The translations under genes and the position numbers were made by a program. A stretch of DNA of 64,000 nucleotides from Nocardia amikacinitolerans NBRC 108937 (lineage in GTDB: Bacteria; Actinomycetota; Actinomycetes; Mycobacteriales; Mycobacteriaceae), in NCBI RefSeq assembly GCF_001612615.1, contig NZ_BDAU01000001.1:248001-312000 (forward strand). The letters are read 5' to 3'. Below, piece by piece: positions 36,005-44,317 of the stretch. Below the pieces are notes generated by a model. The model searched no databases, was not told the DNA's origin, and was given only the letters and a program-made list of their open reading frames with translations. Within the stretch, counting starts at the first letter, position 1. The number at the start of each line of letters is the position of its first letter.

Positions 36005-36661
36005 CTACCAGTCGGTCCAAGCGACGGCGCGCACCGGGAACGAGCCGGTTCCGTGCACCGGCGCGGGCAGCGCGACCAGCTTGGCGCCGATGTCGGGCAC
36101 CGCGTCGAGGTTCGTCATCTGCTCGATGATCGGGATTCCCGCGCCGAGCAGGGTGTGGTGACACGGCCGCGTCGGCAGGGACGTGTCGTCGATGTCGAGC
36201 GAGTCGATGCCGACCAGCGCCACATTGGCGGCCACCAGCGCGTCCGCGACCTCGCCGACCAGGAACGGATGCCCGGGCCCCTGATACGAGGCCGAACCCC
36301 AGCGGGACGACCATCCGGTGTGCACGAGCACCGCCTTGCCCCACAGCCGGGCGGGGTCGCCGAGCAGATCCGGCCCCACCGCACGGATCCCCGTCGCACG
36401 GATCATCACGATCGGCACATCGAACAGCCGCTCGAGTGGTAGCTCGGCGATGTCGCCGCCCTCGGCGTGGAAATGAAAGGGCGCGGCGAGGTAGGTGCCG
36501 GTGTGGCCGACCATGTCCACGCGGGCGATCTCGTAGGCCATGTCGATCAGCGGCGATTGCGTACGCGAGATGTCCGGGGTGACTCGCGGACGCGGCAGGC
36601 CCGGGTAGGTGAGCATGCCGTCCGAGATCGGATGGGACAGCTCCACGACCGACTTGCTCAT
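36005..36661 (-). CDS. Cyclase/kynurenine-formamidase family protein with altered metal motif
   Basis: The 218-residue protein has the fold pattern of the metal-dependent cyclase/KynB family: VELSHPISDGMLTYPG at the N-terminus and HTGWSSRWG, YQGPGHPFL later. The family metal motif HxGTHxDxPxH reads HTGTYLAAPFH here, so the second His is Tyr and the Asp is Ala. Metal binding may be lost or different, and the activity is uncertain. It converges with choD, ending six bases from its stop codon. Ring-opening hydrolysis or dehydratase activity would be the default guess. Confidence 0.82.
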   Translation of the reverse strand: MSKSVVELSHPISDGMLTYPGLPRPRVTPDISRTQSPLIDMAYEIARVDMVGHTGTYLAAPFHFHAEGGDIAELPLERLFDVPIVMIRATGIRAVGPDLLGDPARLWGKAVLVHTGWSSRWGSASYQGPGHPFLVGEVADALVAANVALVGIDSLDIDDTSLPTRPCHHTLLGAGIPIIEQMTNLDAVPDIGAKLVALPAPVHGTGSFPVRAVAWTDW

Positions 36662-36832
36662 GCCGGCGACGGTACCGGCCGGGAGCCAGGGCCTCGAGGC
36701 AGCGCGGTCGAAACGCGATTTTCCGGCGCGCTCCGGTCCACTGCGGCGTGTCGCTGGGAGTTTGCCGACAAGGGCATTTGAATGCTGGTTGCTCGTCGAC
36801 GTATCCGTGCTCTCCCCTGGAGGTCAGAGGTC

Positions 36833-38068
36833 GTGACTCGTAGGTTTTCCCTGTTCCCCGGCCATGGATGCAACCGCGTGACCCACGTCCTCGGCACGCT
36901 CGGCGGTATGGCGCTGGGTGTACTGCTGGCGACGACGGCAACCGCGGGACCGCTGTATCCGGTACCCGATCCGGACCCGTTCTACGCCGCACCGGCGGAC
37001 CTGGCCGCGCACCGACCCGGTGACGTGCTGGACGTGCGGGGCTTGCCGCCGCTGCCGCTCTTCCCCGGCGCCACCGTCCGGCAGGTCGAGTTCCGGTCCA
37101 CCGACTCGCACGGCAACCCGATCGCCGCGACAACGACGATCCTCACCCCCCTCGGCAACCGGCCGGACGCGCCGCTGCTGTCGTATCAACACTTCATCAA
37201 CTCGCTCGGCAGCCATTGCGCGGTGTCACGCAGGCTCTACGACCACGATGTGAATCTGACGCTGACCATGCCGATTCTCAACGTCGCGTTGCAGCGGGGC
37301 TGGAGTATCGCGCTGCCGGATCATCTCGGTCCGCAGTTCGCCCTCGGCGCCGCTCGCCTCGGTGGCCAGATCACCTTGGACGGCATTCGCGCGGTCAAAC
37401 GACTACCCGAACTCGGTCTGGCGAACAGCCCGGTGGGAATGGTGGGCTACTCGGGCGGCGGCATCGCCACCTCGTGGGCGGCGGCGCTGCAACCGACGTA
37501 CGCGCCCGAGTTGAGGCTCGCGGGCGCCGCCATCGGCGGCGTGCCGATGAACTTGTGGACCATGGCGGAGGCGTTGGGCTACGACCCGCACCCGGCCTTC
37601 GGGCTGGCCATGGCGGTGGCGATCGGTCTGGAACGGGAGTACCCGGACCGGCTGCCGCTCGGCGCGCATCTCAATCCCCGCGGCCTCGCGGTCCGCGATG
37701 CGATGGCCAACAGCTGCACCAACGAACTGCTCGCCATCGGCGCCAACACCGGTGCGCGCGACTACGCCTCCAACCCCTTCTTCGACATGCCAGGCGATGC
37801 CAGGGCGGTCGTCGAGGAGAACAGCTTGGAACTGTACCCCGGCGTGCCGGAAATCCCGGTGTTCGAATGGCATTCGCCGAGTGACCCGCTGATTCCGGTC
37901 GGCTCCATCGTCAACACCGACCGTCGCTGGTGCGACGCGGGGGTGCAGTTGGCAACGCTGCGCGTAGACGTTCCCGAGCATCTGTCCGCGGCGTTGGCAG
38001 GCGCGCCCCAGGCGATGACGTGGCTGAACGCCCGGATCGAGGGCGAGCCCGCCCCGAGGAACTGCTGA
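36833..38068 (+). CDS. Secreted lipase (LIP family)
   Basis: About 411 residues with a signal peptide or lipoprotein-like N-terminus (hydrophobic GTLGGMALGVLLATTATAG) and an alpha/beta-hydrolase domain of the secretory-lipase family. The nucleophile elbow is GYSGGG (GMVGYSGGGIATSWA), and FEWHSPSDPLIPV with a late Asp supplies the catalytic acid region. Nocardial and mycobacterial members hydrolyse triacylglycerols and may use host lipid. I choose the GTG at 36833 behind GGAGG at about 36820; an upstream ATG at 36782 is in frame. Confidence 0.88.
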   Translation: MTRRFSLFPGHGCNRVTHVLGTLGGMALGVLLATTATAGPLYPVPDPDPFYAAPADLAAHRPGDVLDVRGLPPLPLFPGATVRQVEFRSTDSHGNPIAATTTILTPLGNRPDAPLLSYQHFINSLGSHCAVSRRLYDHDVNLTLTMPILNVALQRGWSIALPDHLGPQFALGAARLGGQITLDGIRAVKRLPELGLANSPVGMVGYSGGGIATSWAAALQPTYAPELRLAGAAIGGVPMNLWTMAEALGYDPHPAFGLAMAVAIGLEREYPDRLPLGAHLNPRGLAVRDAMANSCTNELLAIGANTGARDYASNPFFDMPGDARAVVEENSLELYPGVPEIPVFEWHSPSDPLIPVGSIVNTDRRWCDAGVQLATLRVDVPEHLSAALAGAPQAMTWLNARIEGEPAPRNC

Positions 38069-38208
38069 CCGTCGTCAGTGAGATCGTCACCGCCGGTTGC
38101 CATTCGATCGGCGGATCGCGCAGCGGCCCGCGTGGTGAGTCCACCTCGCGGGCCGCTGCGGCGTTTGCCCAGGATTCCATCGTCCGCACCGCCGAAAAGG
38201 AGACGACC

Positions 38209-38640
38209 ATGACCGGCGAGACGTCCGCTACGAACAAAGTCCCGCCCGAGGAAGAGCCCTTCCAGCGGCAGAGCGTGGCAATGGGGATATCCCTCATCGC
38301 CGCGTCCATGCTGCTGATTCTCGCGGTGACCTCGATTCTGGAGGGCATCTCCGCACTGGTGGACGACGAGCTCTACGTGGCGGGTGTCGACTACGTCTAC
38401 AAGTTCGACACGACGACATGGGGTTGGATCCATCTGGCGCTCGGCGTCCTGGCGCTGATCTGCGCTCTCGGAGTGATTTTCGGAACCGCGTGGGGTCGGT
38501 ACAGCGCGCTGGGGATCGCGGCGTTGGTGATCCTCGCGAATTTCCTCTCCCTGCCCCACTACCCCTGGTGGTCCATCGTGGTCATCGCGTTGAGCGTGGC
38601 GGTCATCTGGGCTCTCACGACCTGGCAGCCCGAACACTGA
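38209..38640 (+). CDS. Small four-helix membrane protein (DUF7144-like)
   Basis: The 143-residue protein has a hydrophilic N-terminus and four predicted membrane helices starting at GISLIAASMLLILAV. The pattern ILEGISALVDDELYVAG and TTWGWIHLALGVLALICALG matches a family of small actinobacterial membrane proteins of unknown role, currently DUF7144. The ATG at 38209 is preceded by AAGGAGA. It precedes the antiporter gene by about 75 bp on the same strand, perhaps in one transcript. Confidence 0.85.
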   Translation: MTGETSATNKVPPEEEPFQRQSVAMGISLIAASMLLILAVTSILEGISALVDDELYVAGVDYVYKFDTTTWGWIHLALGVLALICALGVIFGTAWGRYSALGIAALVILANFLSLPHYPWWSIVVIALSVAVIWALTTWQPEH

Positions 38641-38715
38641 CGGTCGTCCGAGCGGGGTGGTCGACCCGTATCGCGTGCCGAGGCGAGACAGCGGTTGCGA
38701 GAAGGTGGTGACGCC

Positions 38716-39963
38716 ATGACGTGGGCACTACCCGCGATCGCCGCGGTGCTGCTTCTCTTCGCGGCGATCTCCGGGCGGGTCGCGGGCACACCGATCACCG
38801 GACCGATCGTCTTCACCGTCGGCGGTGTCGTCCTCGGTGGCACGGTGTTCGGGCTCGTCGAGGTGGAAAGCACCGCCGAAACCGTCAGACTACTCGCCGA
38901 GATCACCCTGGCACTGGTGCTGTTCTCCGACGCCGCCCGAGTGGACCCGACCGAACTGCGCGCCGAGATCGCCCTGCCCGCACGACTGCTCGGCATCGGC
39001 CTGCCGTTGACGATTCTCGCGGGGTTCGGCGCCGGGCTCCTCGTGCTCGACGACCTGACCTGGCCCGAAGCGCTCCTGCTCGCGGTGATCCTGGCCCCCA
39101 CCGACGCCGCGCTCGGACAGGTTGTCGTCACACTCAGGGAGGTGCCCGCACGCGTCCGGCAAGGCTTGAATGTCGAAAGCGGTCTCAACGACGGAATCTG
39201 CGTGCCCTTGTTCCTGGTCGCACTGGCGCTCGCCCAAAGCGAGGCCGGTGCGATCGGCCACGGCGCTGCCGCCCAGTTGGTCGCCGAGCAGATCGGGTAC
39301 GGCGTCGTGGCCGGTGTCGGGACCGGAGCGATCGCCGCCGCGGTTCTTGTCACTGCCGAGCGGCACCACACGATCGAGCGCGCCTGGGCGCAGATCGTTC
39401 CCGTCACGGCGGCCGCGCTCGCCTACACCGTCGCCGTGCCGGTCGGCGGGTCCGGTTTCATCGCGGCCTTCGTCGGCGGACTGACCTTCGGAGCGATCGC
39501 CCGGCGCTACGCGCCCCGTGCCGCCCCGGACGGCCTGCTCGAAGAGGCCGGTGACCTGTTCAGCGCGGTGACCTTCATCGTGTTCGGCGCCGTGCTGCTC
39601 GGCACCGCGCTGGATCACCTGTCCTGGACCGTATTCGGCTACGCGGTGCTCAGCTTGACCGTCGTCCGGATGATCCCCGTCGCGTTGTCGCTGATCGGCA
39701 CCCATGCCCGTGCCCCGACCATCGCTTTCCTCGGCTGGTTCGGTCCCCGTGGGCTGGCCACCATCGTCTTCGTCATCCTGGTCCTGCAGGAGAACCGGGA
39801 ACTGCCCCACCAAGATTCGCTCCTCACCACCGCTGTCGTCACGGTCGGACTTTCGGTGCTCGCACACGGACTCAGCGCGGCGCCGCTTGCTCGGCGCTAC
39901 GCCGACTGGTTTCAGCGGCACCCGCGCGTGGAAAACCGTCCAGCGCCGGATGCGGCCGACTGA
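38716..39963 (+). CDS. Cation:proton antiporter (CPA1 type)
   Basis: The 415-residue membrane protein has about 12 helices and the ion-exchange signatures of NhaP/CPA1 antiporters: ILAPTDAALGQVVV and VESGLNDGICVPLFLVALA, plus FGPRGLATIVFVILVLQE near the C-terminus. It would exchange Na+ or K+ for protons to control pH or salt. The cytoplasmic tail is short, without a TrkA-C domain. The ATG at 38716 is behind AGAAGGTGG. It follows a small membrane protein on the same strand. Confidence 0.9.
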   Translation: MTWALPAIAAVLLLFAAISGRVAGTPITGPIVFTVGGVVLGGTVFGLVEVESTAETVRLLAEITLALVLFSDAARVDPTELRAEIALPARLLGIGLPLTILAGFGAGLLVLDDLTWPEALLLAVILAPTDAALGQVVVTLREVPARVRQGLNVESGLNDGICVPLFLVALALAQSEAGAIGHGAAAQLVAEQIGYGVVAGVGTGAIAAAVLVTAERHHTIERAWAQIVPVTAAALAYTVAVPVGGSGFIAAFVGGLTFGAIARRYAPRAAPDGLLEEAGDLFSAVTFIVFGAVLLGTALDHLSWTVFGYAVLSLTVVRMIPVALSLIGTHARAPTIAFLGWFGPRGLATIVFVILVLQENRELPHQDSLLTTAVVTVGLSVLAHGLSAAPLARRYADWFQRHPRVENRPAPDAAD

Positions 39964-40114
39964 CCGGGTCGGAGCCGGGCAGGACCGGCCGGTACCAACG
40001 TGAATCGCCTTTGGCCGTCAATGGGCAGCGTCCATGATCAGCCGATTGTGCCGCCGGAGCCGCGCGGAAATCCGGATGGCGAAATCCCGCTGATCGATGA
40101 GGGCGAACGGCACA

Positions 40115-41038
40115 ATGTGGGCCATGCGCACATTTGCCCGATTGTTGCAGGCTGTCGTCGCCGGAGCGTTGGTCGTGGCAGCCAGTCATGGTGTCGCGAC
40201 GGCACCCGCGGCGAGCATGCCCCATATCCAGTTGCCCTGGCTGACTTCCGGGCCGGACGGAGTGCAGGCGACGGGGGCGGTGCTGGCAGACGGATTCACC
40301 GGCACGGCACTGTGGTCGCGACAGCCGGACACTCCCGTCCCGATAGCCAGCATCACCAAGGTGATGACGGCGGTGGTCGTGATCGACGCGGGCGACCTCG
40401 ATCGGGCGATCACCGTGCCGCACGAAGCGATCGGCTACTGCGTCAGGCACGACGGCAGCACTGCGGGCCTTGCCCCCGGCGAGGTGCTCACCGCGCGACA
40501 GCTCCTCTACGCGCTGATGCTGCCCTCGGGCTGCGACGCCGCCTACGCCCTCGCCGAGGAATACGGGCCCGGCCAAGACGCCTTCATCGGAAGGATGAAC
40601 GATCTCGCGCGCCACATGGGCTTGGCGGGAACACAATTCACCGACCCCAGCGGACTGCCCGTCCCCGACGATCACTCCAACCACTCCACACCGGCGGACC
40701 TGGTGGCCCTCGGCCTGCGCGCGATGCGCCTGCCGGTGTTCCGCGAGATCGTCAGCGCGCAAACCCATCACGTGCCCGCGGGCCCGAGCAACCGCGAACA
40801 CTTCTGGCGGACCACGAACCGGCTGCTGCGCGACTACCCCGGCACCATCGGCATCAAAACCGGATGGACCGACGCCGCGGGAACCTGCCTGCTGTTCGAA
40901 ACGGTCCGGGCGGGAATACCGCTGATCGGCGTGGTCCTGCACAGCTCGGCCCACAGCGACGTCATCGCGAAAGACGATGCCGCGCGCATGCTGAACTGGG
41001 CTTACGACCCGGTCCTGAGCGTGCTGCCGATTCGTTAG
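40115..41038 (+). CDS. D-alanyl-D-alanine carboxypeptidase (S11 family)
   Basis: About 307 residues with a signal peptide (MRTFARLLQAVVAGALVVAA) and the penicillin-binding motifs: SxxK as SITK in VPIASITKVMTA, SxN as SGC in LMLPSGCDAAYALAE and KTG as IKTGWTDAAG. Cys in place of the usual Asn of SxN is a variation. It would trim the terminal D-Ala of muropeptides outside the membrane. It lacks the C-terminal amphipathic anchor of larger DacA proteins. In-frame ATGs at 40097, 40115 and 40124 are all possible starts. Confidence 0.9.
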   Translation: MWAMRTFARLLQAVVAGALVVAASHGVATAPAASMPHIQLPWLTSGPDGVQATGAVLADGFTGTALWSRQPDTPVPIASITKVMTAVVVIDAGDLDRAITVPHEAIGYCVRHDGSTAGLAPGEVLTARQLLYALMLPSGCDAAYALAEEYGPGQDAFIGRMNDLARHMGLAGTQFTDPSGLPVPDDHSNHSTPADLVALGLRAMRLPVFREIVSAQTHHVPAGPSNREHFWRTTNRLLRDYPGTIGIKTGWTDAAGTCLLFETVRAGIPLIGVVLHSSAHSDVIAKDDAARMLNWAYDPVLSVLPIR

Positions 41039-41068
41039 CGCCGCCGCAGGCCTGTCGATCCCGGCGCG

Positions 41069-41299
41069 TCACTCGGGCGGCTCGTGCGGTTCGACGTCGA
41101 GGACGTAGTCGAGCGCCCGCAACTCATCGGCGAGAACGCCGGTGCAGGAGACGACAACGCGGTCCGCGCCGCAGAGCTGGACGACCTCGGCGGAGGCGGT
41201 CTCGAGCCAATCGAAGAGCCTCGCCCGGTTTCCGCCCGCGGCCTCGGTGTGGTGCGCGGGATCGAGTCGGACGAGATAGGTACGGCGCTGCGCTGGCAT
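41069..41299 (-). CDS. Small protein resembling a protease-inhibitor I9-like domain
   Basis: The 76-residue protein starts at the ATG 41299, preceded by GAGGAG. The sequence RRTYLVRLDPAHH ... VVVSCTGVLADELRALDYVL has the shape of the subtilisin propeptide / inhibitor I9 domain: an initial YxVxL strand, a helix, and a strand followed by (L/V)xxxLRALxxVLxVEP. The resemblance is only by eye and the region is short. No protease gene is adjacent. It converges with the carboxypeptidase gene. Confidence 0.6.
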   Translation of the reverse strand: MPAQRRTYLVRLDPAHHTEAAGGNRARLFDWLETASAEVVQLCGADRVVVSCTGVLADELRALDYVLDVEPHEPPE

Positions 41300-41517
41300 G
41301 GACCCACTCCTCGGTCGTTGGACAGACGTTGGAAGGTGATGCGGTTGGGTGGCCGGGGCCACTACTTCACGCTAGTCCCCCCGCCGTAGCACCGTGGCAC
41401 AAAGCGGCGTTGCCTCCGGCCATTCGCCCTGTGATACGCGGACGTCCGCGCGAAACCTGGCCGGGCCGGCGTCGTTGGCCGTATCTTTGCCCTAAGCGGT
41501 GTGGATCGGAGTGGACA

Positions 41518-43107
41518 GTGGCAGCAGGGCAGCTCTCGGCCGATTACGTGGTCGTCGGATCGGGGTCGGCGGGCGCGGTGATCGCCAACCGGCTCAGCGA
41601 GGATTCCGGAACCCAGGTGGTGGTGCTCGAGGCGGGCCCGCCGGACAAGGACAAGTTCGCCCACATCCCGGCGGCGTTCGCGAAACTCTTTCGCTCCGAA
41701 CTGGATTGGGACTACCTGACCGAGCCGCAGCCGCAGCTCGACAACCGGCAGGTGTACTGGCCGCGCGGGCGGATGTACGGCGGCTCGTCCTCGATGAACG
41801 CCATGATGTGGGTGCGCGGGTTCCGCGCCGACTACGACGAATGGGCGCTGCTGGCCGGCGAGGAGTGGGGATTCGCCGCGGCCGTCGAACAGTTCCGCAG
41901 GATCGAGAACGTGGAGGACGCGCAGTACCCCGACGAGGGCACGGCCGGACCGCTGTACGTCTCGCACCAGCGCAGCCCGCGCTCCTCGACCGCGGCGTTC
42001 CTGACGGCGGCGCAGGAGTCGGGGTTCACCGTCGAAGCGCCGAACCGCCCGCAGCCCGACGGCTTCAGCCAGACCATGGTGACCCAGCGCAACGGCAGGC
42101 GCTGGAGCACCGCCGACGCCTACCTGCGCCCCGCGTTACGCCGCGACAACCTCACGGTGCACAGCGAAGCCCTCGCCACCCGCGTGATCTTCGAGGGCAA
42201 GCGCGCGGTCGGCGTGGAATACCGCCAGAACGGCGTGACCCACACCGTCACCGCGCGCCGCGAGGTGGTGCTGTGCGGCGGCGCGATCAACAGCCCGCAG
42301 CTGCTCATGCTCTCCGGTATCGGTGACGCCGACGAACTGACCCGCCACGGGATCGAGGTGGTGGAGCACGCGCCCGAGGTCGGGTCCAACCTGCAGGACC
42401 ACCTGGTCGCGGCCATCGGCTACGGGGTGGCCGAGGATTCGCTGTTCGGCGCCGACAAGAAGCCTCGGCAGCTGATCGACTACCTGCTGCGCCACCGCGG
42501 CATGCTCACCTCCAACATCGGCGAGGCCTACGGCTTCGTCCGATCCAAGCCGGAACTGGAACTGCCGGACCTCGAGCTGATCTACGCGCCCGCGCCGTTC
42601 TACTACGAGGGTTTGGTCGATCCGACCGAACACGGCGTCGTCCTGGCGACCGTGCTGCTGCGCCCGCACAGCCGCGGGCGGATCGCGCTCGGGTCGGCCG
42701 ATCCGACCGCCAAGCCGGTCATCGATCCCCGCTACCTGTCCGACTCCGCGGGCGCCGACCGCGCCGCCCTGCTCGCGGGCCTGCGCACCTGCGCGAAGAT
42801 CGCCGACGCGCCCGCGATGAAGGCGGTGCTCGGCAGCCTCATCTATCCGCCGAACGCGCCGGACGAACTCGAGGCCACCCTCGAACTATCGATCAACGGC
42901 TACTCGCACACCCTCTACCACCCGGTCGGCACCTGCCGGATGGGCACCGACCCGGCCAGCGTTGTCACGCCGCGGCTGGAAGTGCGTGGCGTGCAAGGGC
43001 TTCGAGTCGCCGACGCGTCGGTGATGCCGCTGCTCATCCGCGGCCACACGCACGCGCCGAGCGTGTTCGTCGGCGAGCAGGCGGCCAAGTTCCTGCGGGA
43101 GGCCTGA
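41518..43107 (+). CDS. GMC family oxidoreductase (choline/alcohol dehydrogenase type)
   Basis: The 529-residue flavoprotein shows the FAD motif DYVVVGSGSAGAVIANRL, GMC signature 1 PRGRMYGGSSSMNAMMWVRG, signature 2 GGAINSPQLLMLSGIG and the C-terminal catalytic pair in NGYSHTLYHPVGTCRMG and RGHTHAPSVFVGEQA. It resembles BetA/choline dehydrogenase and PEG/alcohol dehydrogenases; no betaine operon partners are present, so the alcohol substrate is open. Start is a GTG at 41518 with GGAG upstream; the frame is open much further 5' by chance. Confidence 0.9.
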   Translation: MAAGQLSADYVVVGSGSAGAVIANRLSEDSGTQVVVLEAGPPDKDKFAHIPAAFAKLFRSELDWDYLTEPQPQLDNRQVYWPRGRMYGGSSSMNAMMWVRGFRADYDEWALLAGEEWGFAAAVEQFRRIENVEDAQYPDEGTAGPLYVSHQRSPRSSTAAFLTAAQESGFTVEAPNRPQPDGFSQTMVTQRNGRRWSTADAYLRPALRRDNLTVHSEALATRVIFEGKRAVGVEYRQNGVTHTVTARREVVLCGGAINSPQLLMLSGIGDADELTRHGIEVVEHAPEVGSNLQDHLVAAIGYGVAEDSLFGADKKPRQLIDYLLRHRGMLTSNIGEAYGFVRSKPELELPDLELIYAPAPFYYEGLVDPTEHGVVLATVLLRPHSRGRIALGSADPTAKPVIDPRYLSDSAGADRAALLAGLRTCAKIADAPAMKAVLGSLIYPPNAPDELEATLELSINGYSHTLYHPVGTCRMGTDPASVVTPRLEVRGVQGLRVADASVMPLLIRGHTHAPSVFVGEQAAKFLREA

Positions 43108-43111
43108 CCTT

Positions 43112-43131
43112 CCCGGCGGGGTCCGGCCGGG
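43112..43131. terminator. Short GC hairpin between convergent genes
   Basis: CCCGGC (43112-43117) pairs with GCCGGG (43126-43131) around an 8-base loop, exactly between the GMC and HAD gene stops. Likely a bidirectional terminator. Confidence 0.55.
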
Positions 43132-43608
43132 CTAGAAGACGGGCACGCGGTCGAAGCCGAGCGGTGGCGTGGGGGTCGGGCCGGTGCCGAGCACCGGCTT
43201 GAAGTCGGGCAGCGCGGTGAGCACGTCGATGTTGCGGGCCGCGTAGCAGCGCACCTGCGGCAGCGCGCGGGACACTTCGGCGCGCTCCACCGGCTCGTCG
43301 TCGACGAACGCGATGGTGTCCAAGCTCAGGCCGAGGGTTCGGGCGATCCGCACGATGCTGGCGGACTTACGGCCCCAGCCGATCTCCAGCGCCGAGAACA
43401 TCTCGTAGAGGCCGTGCCGGTACAGCCGGTCCAACGTGAGAGTGCGGTCGCTGCGGCTGGCCACGGCGTGCCAGATGCCGCGATCGCTCAACGTCCGCAA
43501 CGTGCGCAGGGCCGCGGGCCTCGGCGCGGAGCTGGTCGCGTCGCACACGACACCGTCCCACATCGTGTTGTCCAGTTCCCAGACAAGACATCTCAGAGCC
43601 GGTCTCAT
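43132..43608 (-). CDS. HAD superfamily IIIC phosphatase-like protein
   Basis: The 158-residue protein resembles the HAD-IIIC group (FkbH N-terminal / MDP-1 like): motif I is LVWELDNTMWDGVV, motif II ASRSD, and motif III/IV AFVDDEPVERAEV. The nucleophile position normally Asp in DxDxT is Glu-Leu-Asp here (WELDN), so the first Asp appears changed to Glu; whether the protein is a working phosphatase is unclear. It stands alone, without an FkbH C-terminal acyltransferase part or ACP. The ATG at 43608 has GGGGCAGG upstream. Confidence 0.8.
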   Translation of the reverse strand: MRPALRCLVWELDNTMWDGVVCDATSSAPRPAALRTLRTLSDRGIWHAVASRSDRTLTLDRLYRHGLYEMFSALEIGWGRKSASIVRIARTLGLSLDTIAFVDDEPVERAEVSRALPQVRCYAARNIDVLTALPDFKPVLGTGPTPTPPLGFDRVPVF

Positions 43609-44317
43609 CGCCTGCCCCTATCGTTTCGTCAGCACTGCCTTCCCTGCCGTGGCGTGCCCGGCAGACGGGCTAGTGCAACCATCGGGGCACGACACGTGCC
43701 GGGCAAGCCCCAGGTTTCTGGGTGGCCGGTCCGGCCCGGGTGATACTACCGGCAGCCCGGCGGCGCGCCACCCGATCCGATGAGGCAAACCGTCAGCGCT
43801 CCGCGCCGCGCGAACGACGTTGTCGCGCTTGCCCGGTCGGCACGGTAGGTCGTTCCGGCACCCGGACCTTCGACCGCACAAGCGCTCGCTTGGGACGAAT
43901 GGCGTTTGCGCGGGCGGTACCGTGCCGCTGCTCCCCCGTGCTCGACCTCGGTCAGTGGGCATGCGCGCCAGGCAGTTTCGTGCCCTGGGTCGCCGAGTAG
44001 CGAACGCCGAGCGAATCCGGGTGGTCGGCTCGGCGTCACGGTGAAGTGTGGGCTACTCGGCCATCCGGTCGACCTTCGACAGTTCCCGACAAGCAGCCGC
44101 GCGATGGACGTGCATCCGCTTGCCTGTCAAACGCTCTCGGGTCCGGGCTCTGGATGGCGCGAACCGTATTTCGACTCTCCGTTCTGTGAGCGCTCACAAG
44201 GCCGCGAATTCGGCCGCGTCGTCATGTCACAGAACCCGACGAATCGATCCGCGCCGCTGATCATGCGGTTAGTGTGAATGCGCCGCACAGCAAAATCCCG
44301 GGCGGAAGGAGTCGCCA
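43609..44317. other. 709-bp intergenic region without a supported gene
   Basis: ORFs here have poor codon bias and no recognisable protein features. The clearest element is the TGTGAGCGCTCACA palindrome at 44185-44198. The last 40 bp before the PucR-type ATG contain CGGGCGGAAGGAG, a good ribosome-binding site at about 44300-44311. Confidence 0.5.
44185..44198. promoter_or_regulatory. LacI-type palindromic operator
   Basis: TGTGAGCGCTCACA is a perfect 14-base palindrome with the GAGCGCTC core of LacI/GalR-family sites. It lies 120 bp upstream of the second PucR-type gene. No LacI-family gene occurs in the window, so the binding protein would be encoded elsewhere. Confidence 0.55.

Noticed and set aside
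43618..44000. Several 60-115-residue frames between the HAD and PucR-type genes
   Set aside because: Poor codon bias, no ribosome-binding sites and no domain similarity; treated as non-coding.
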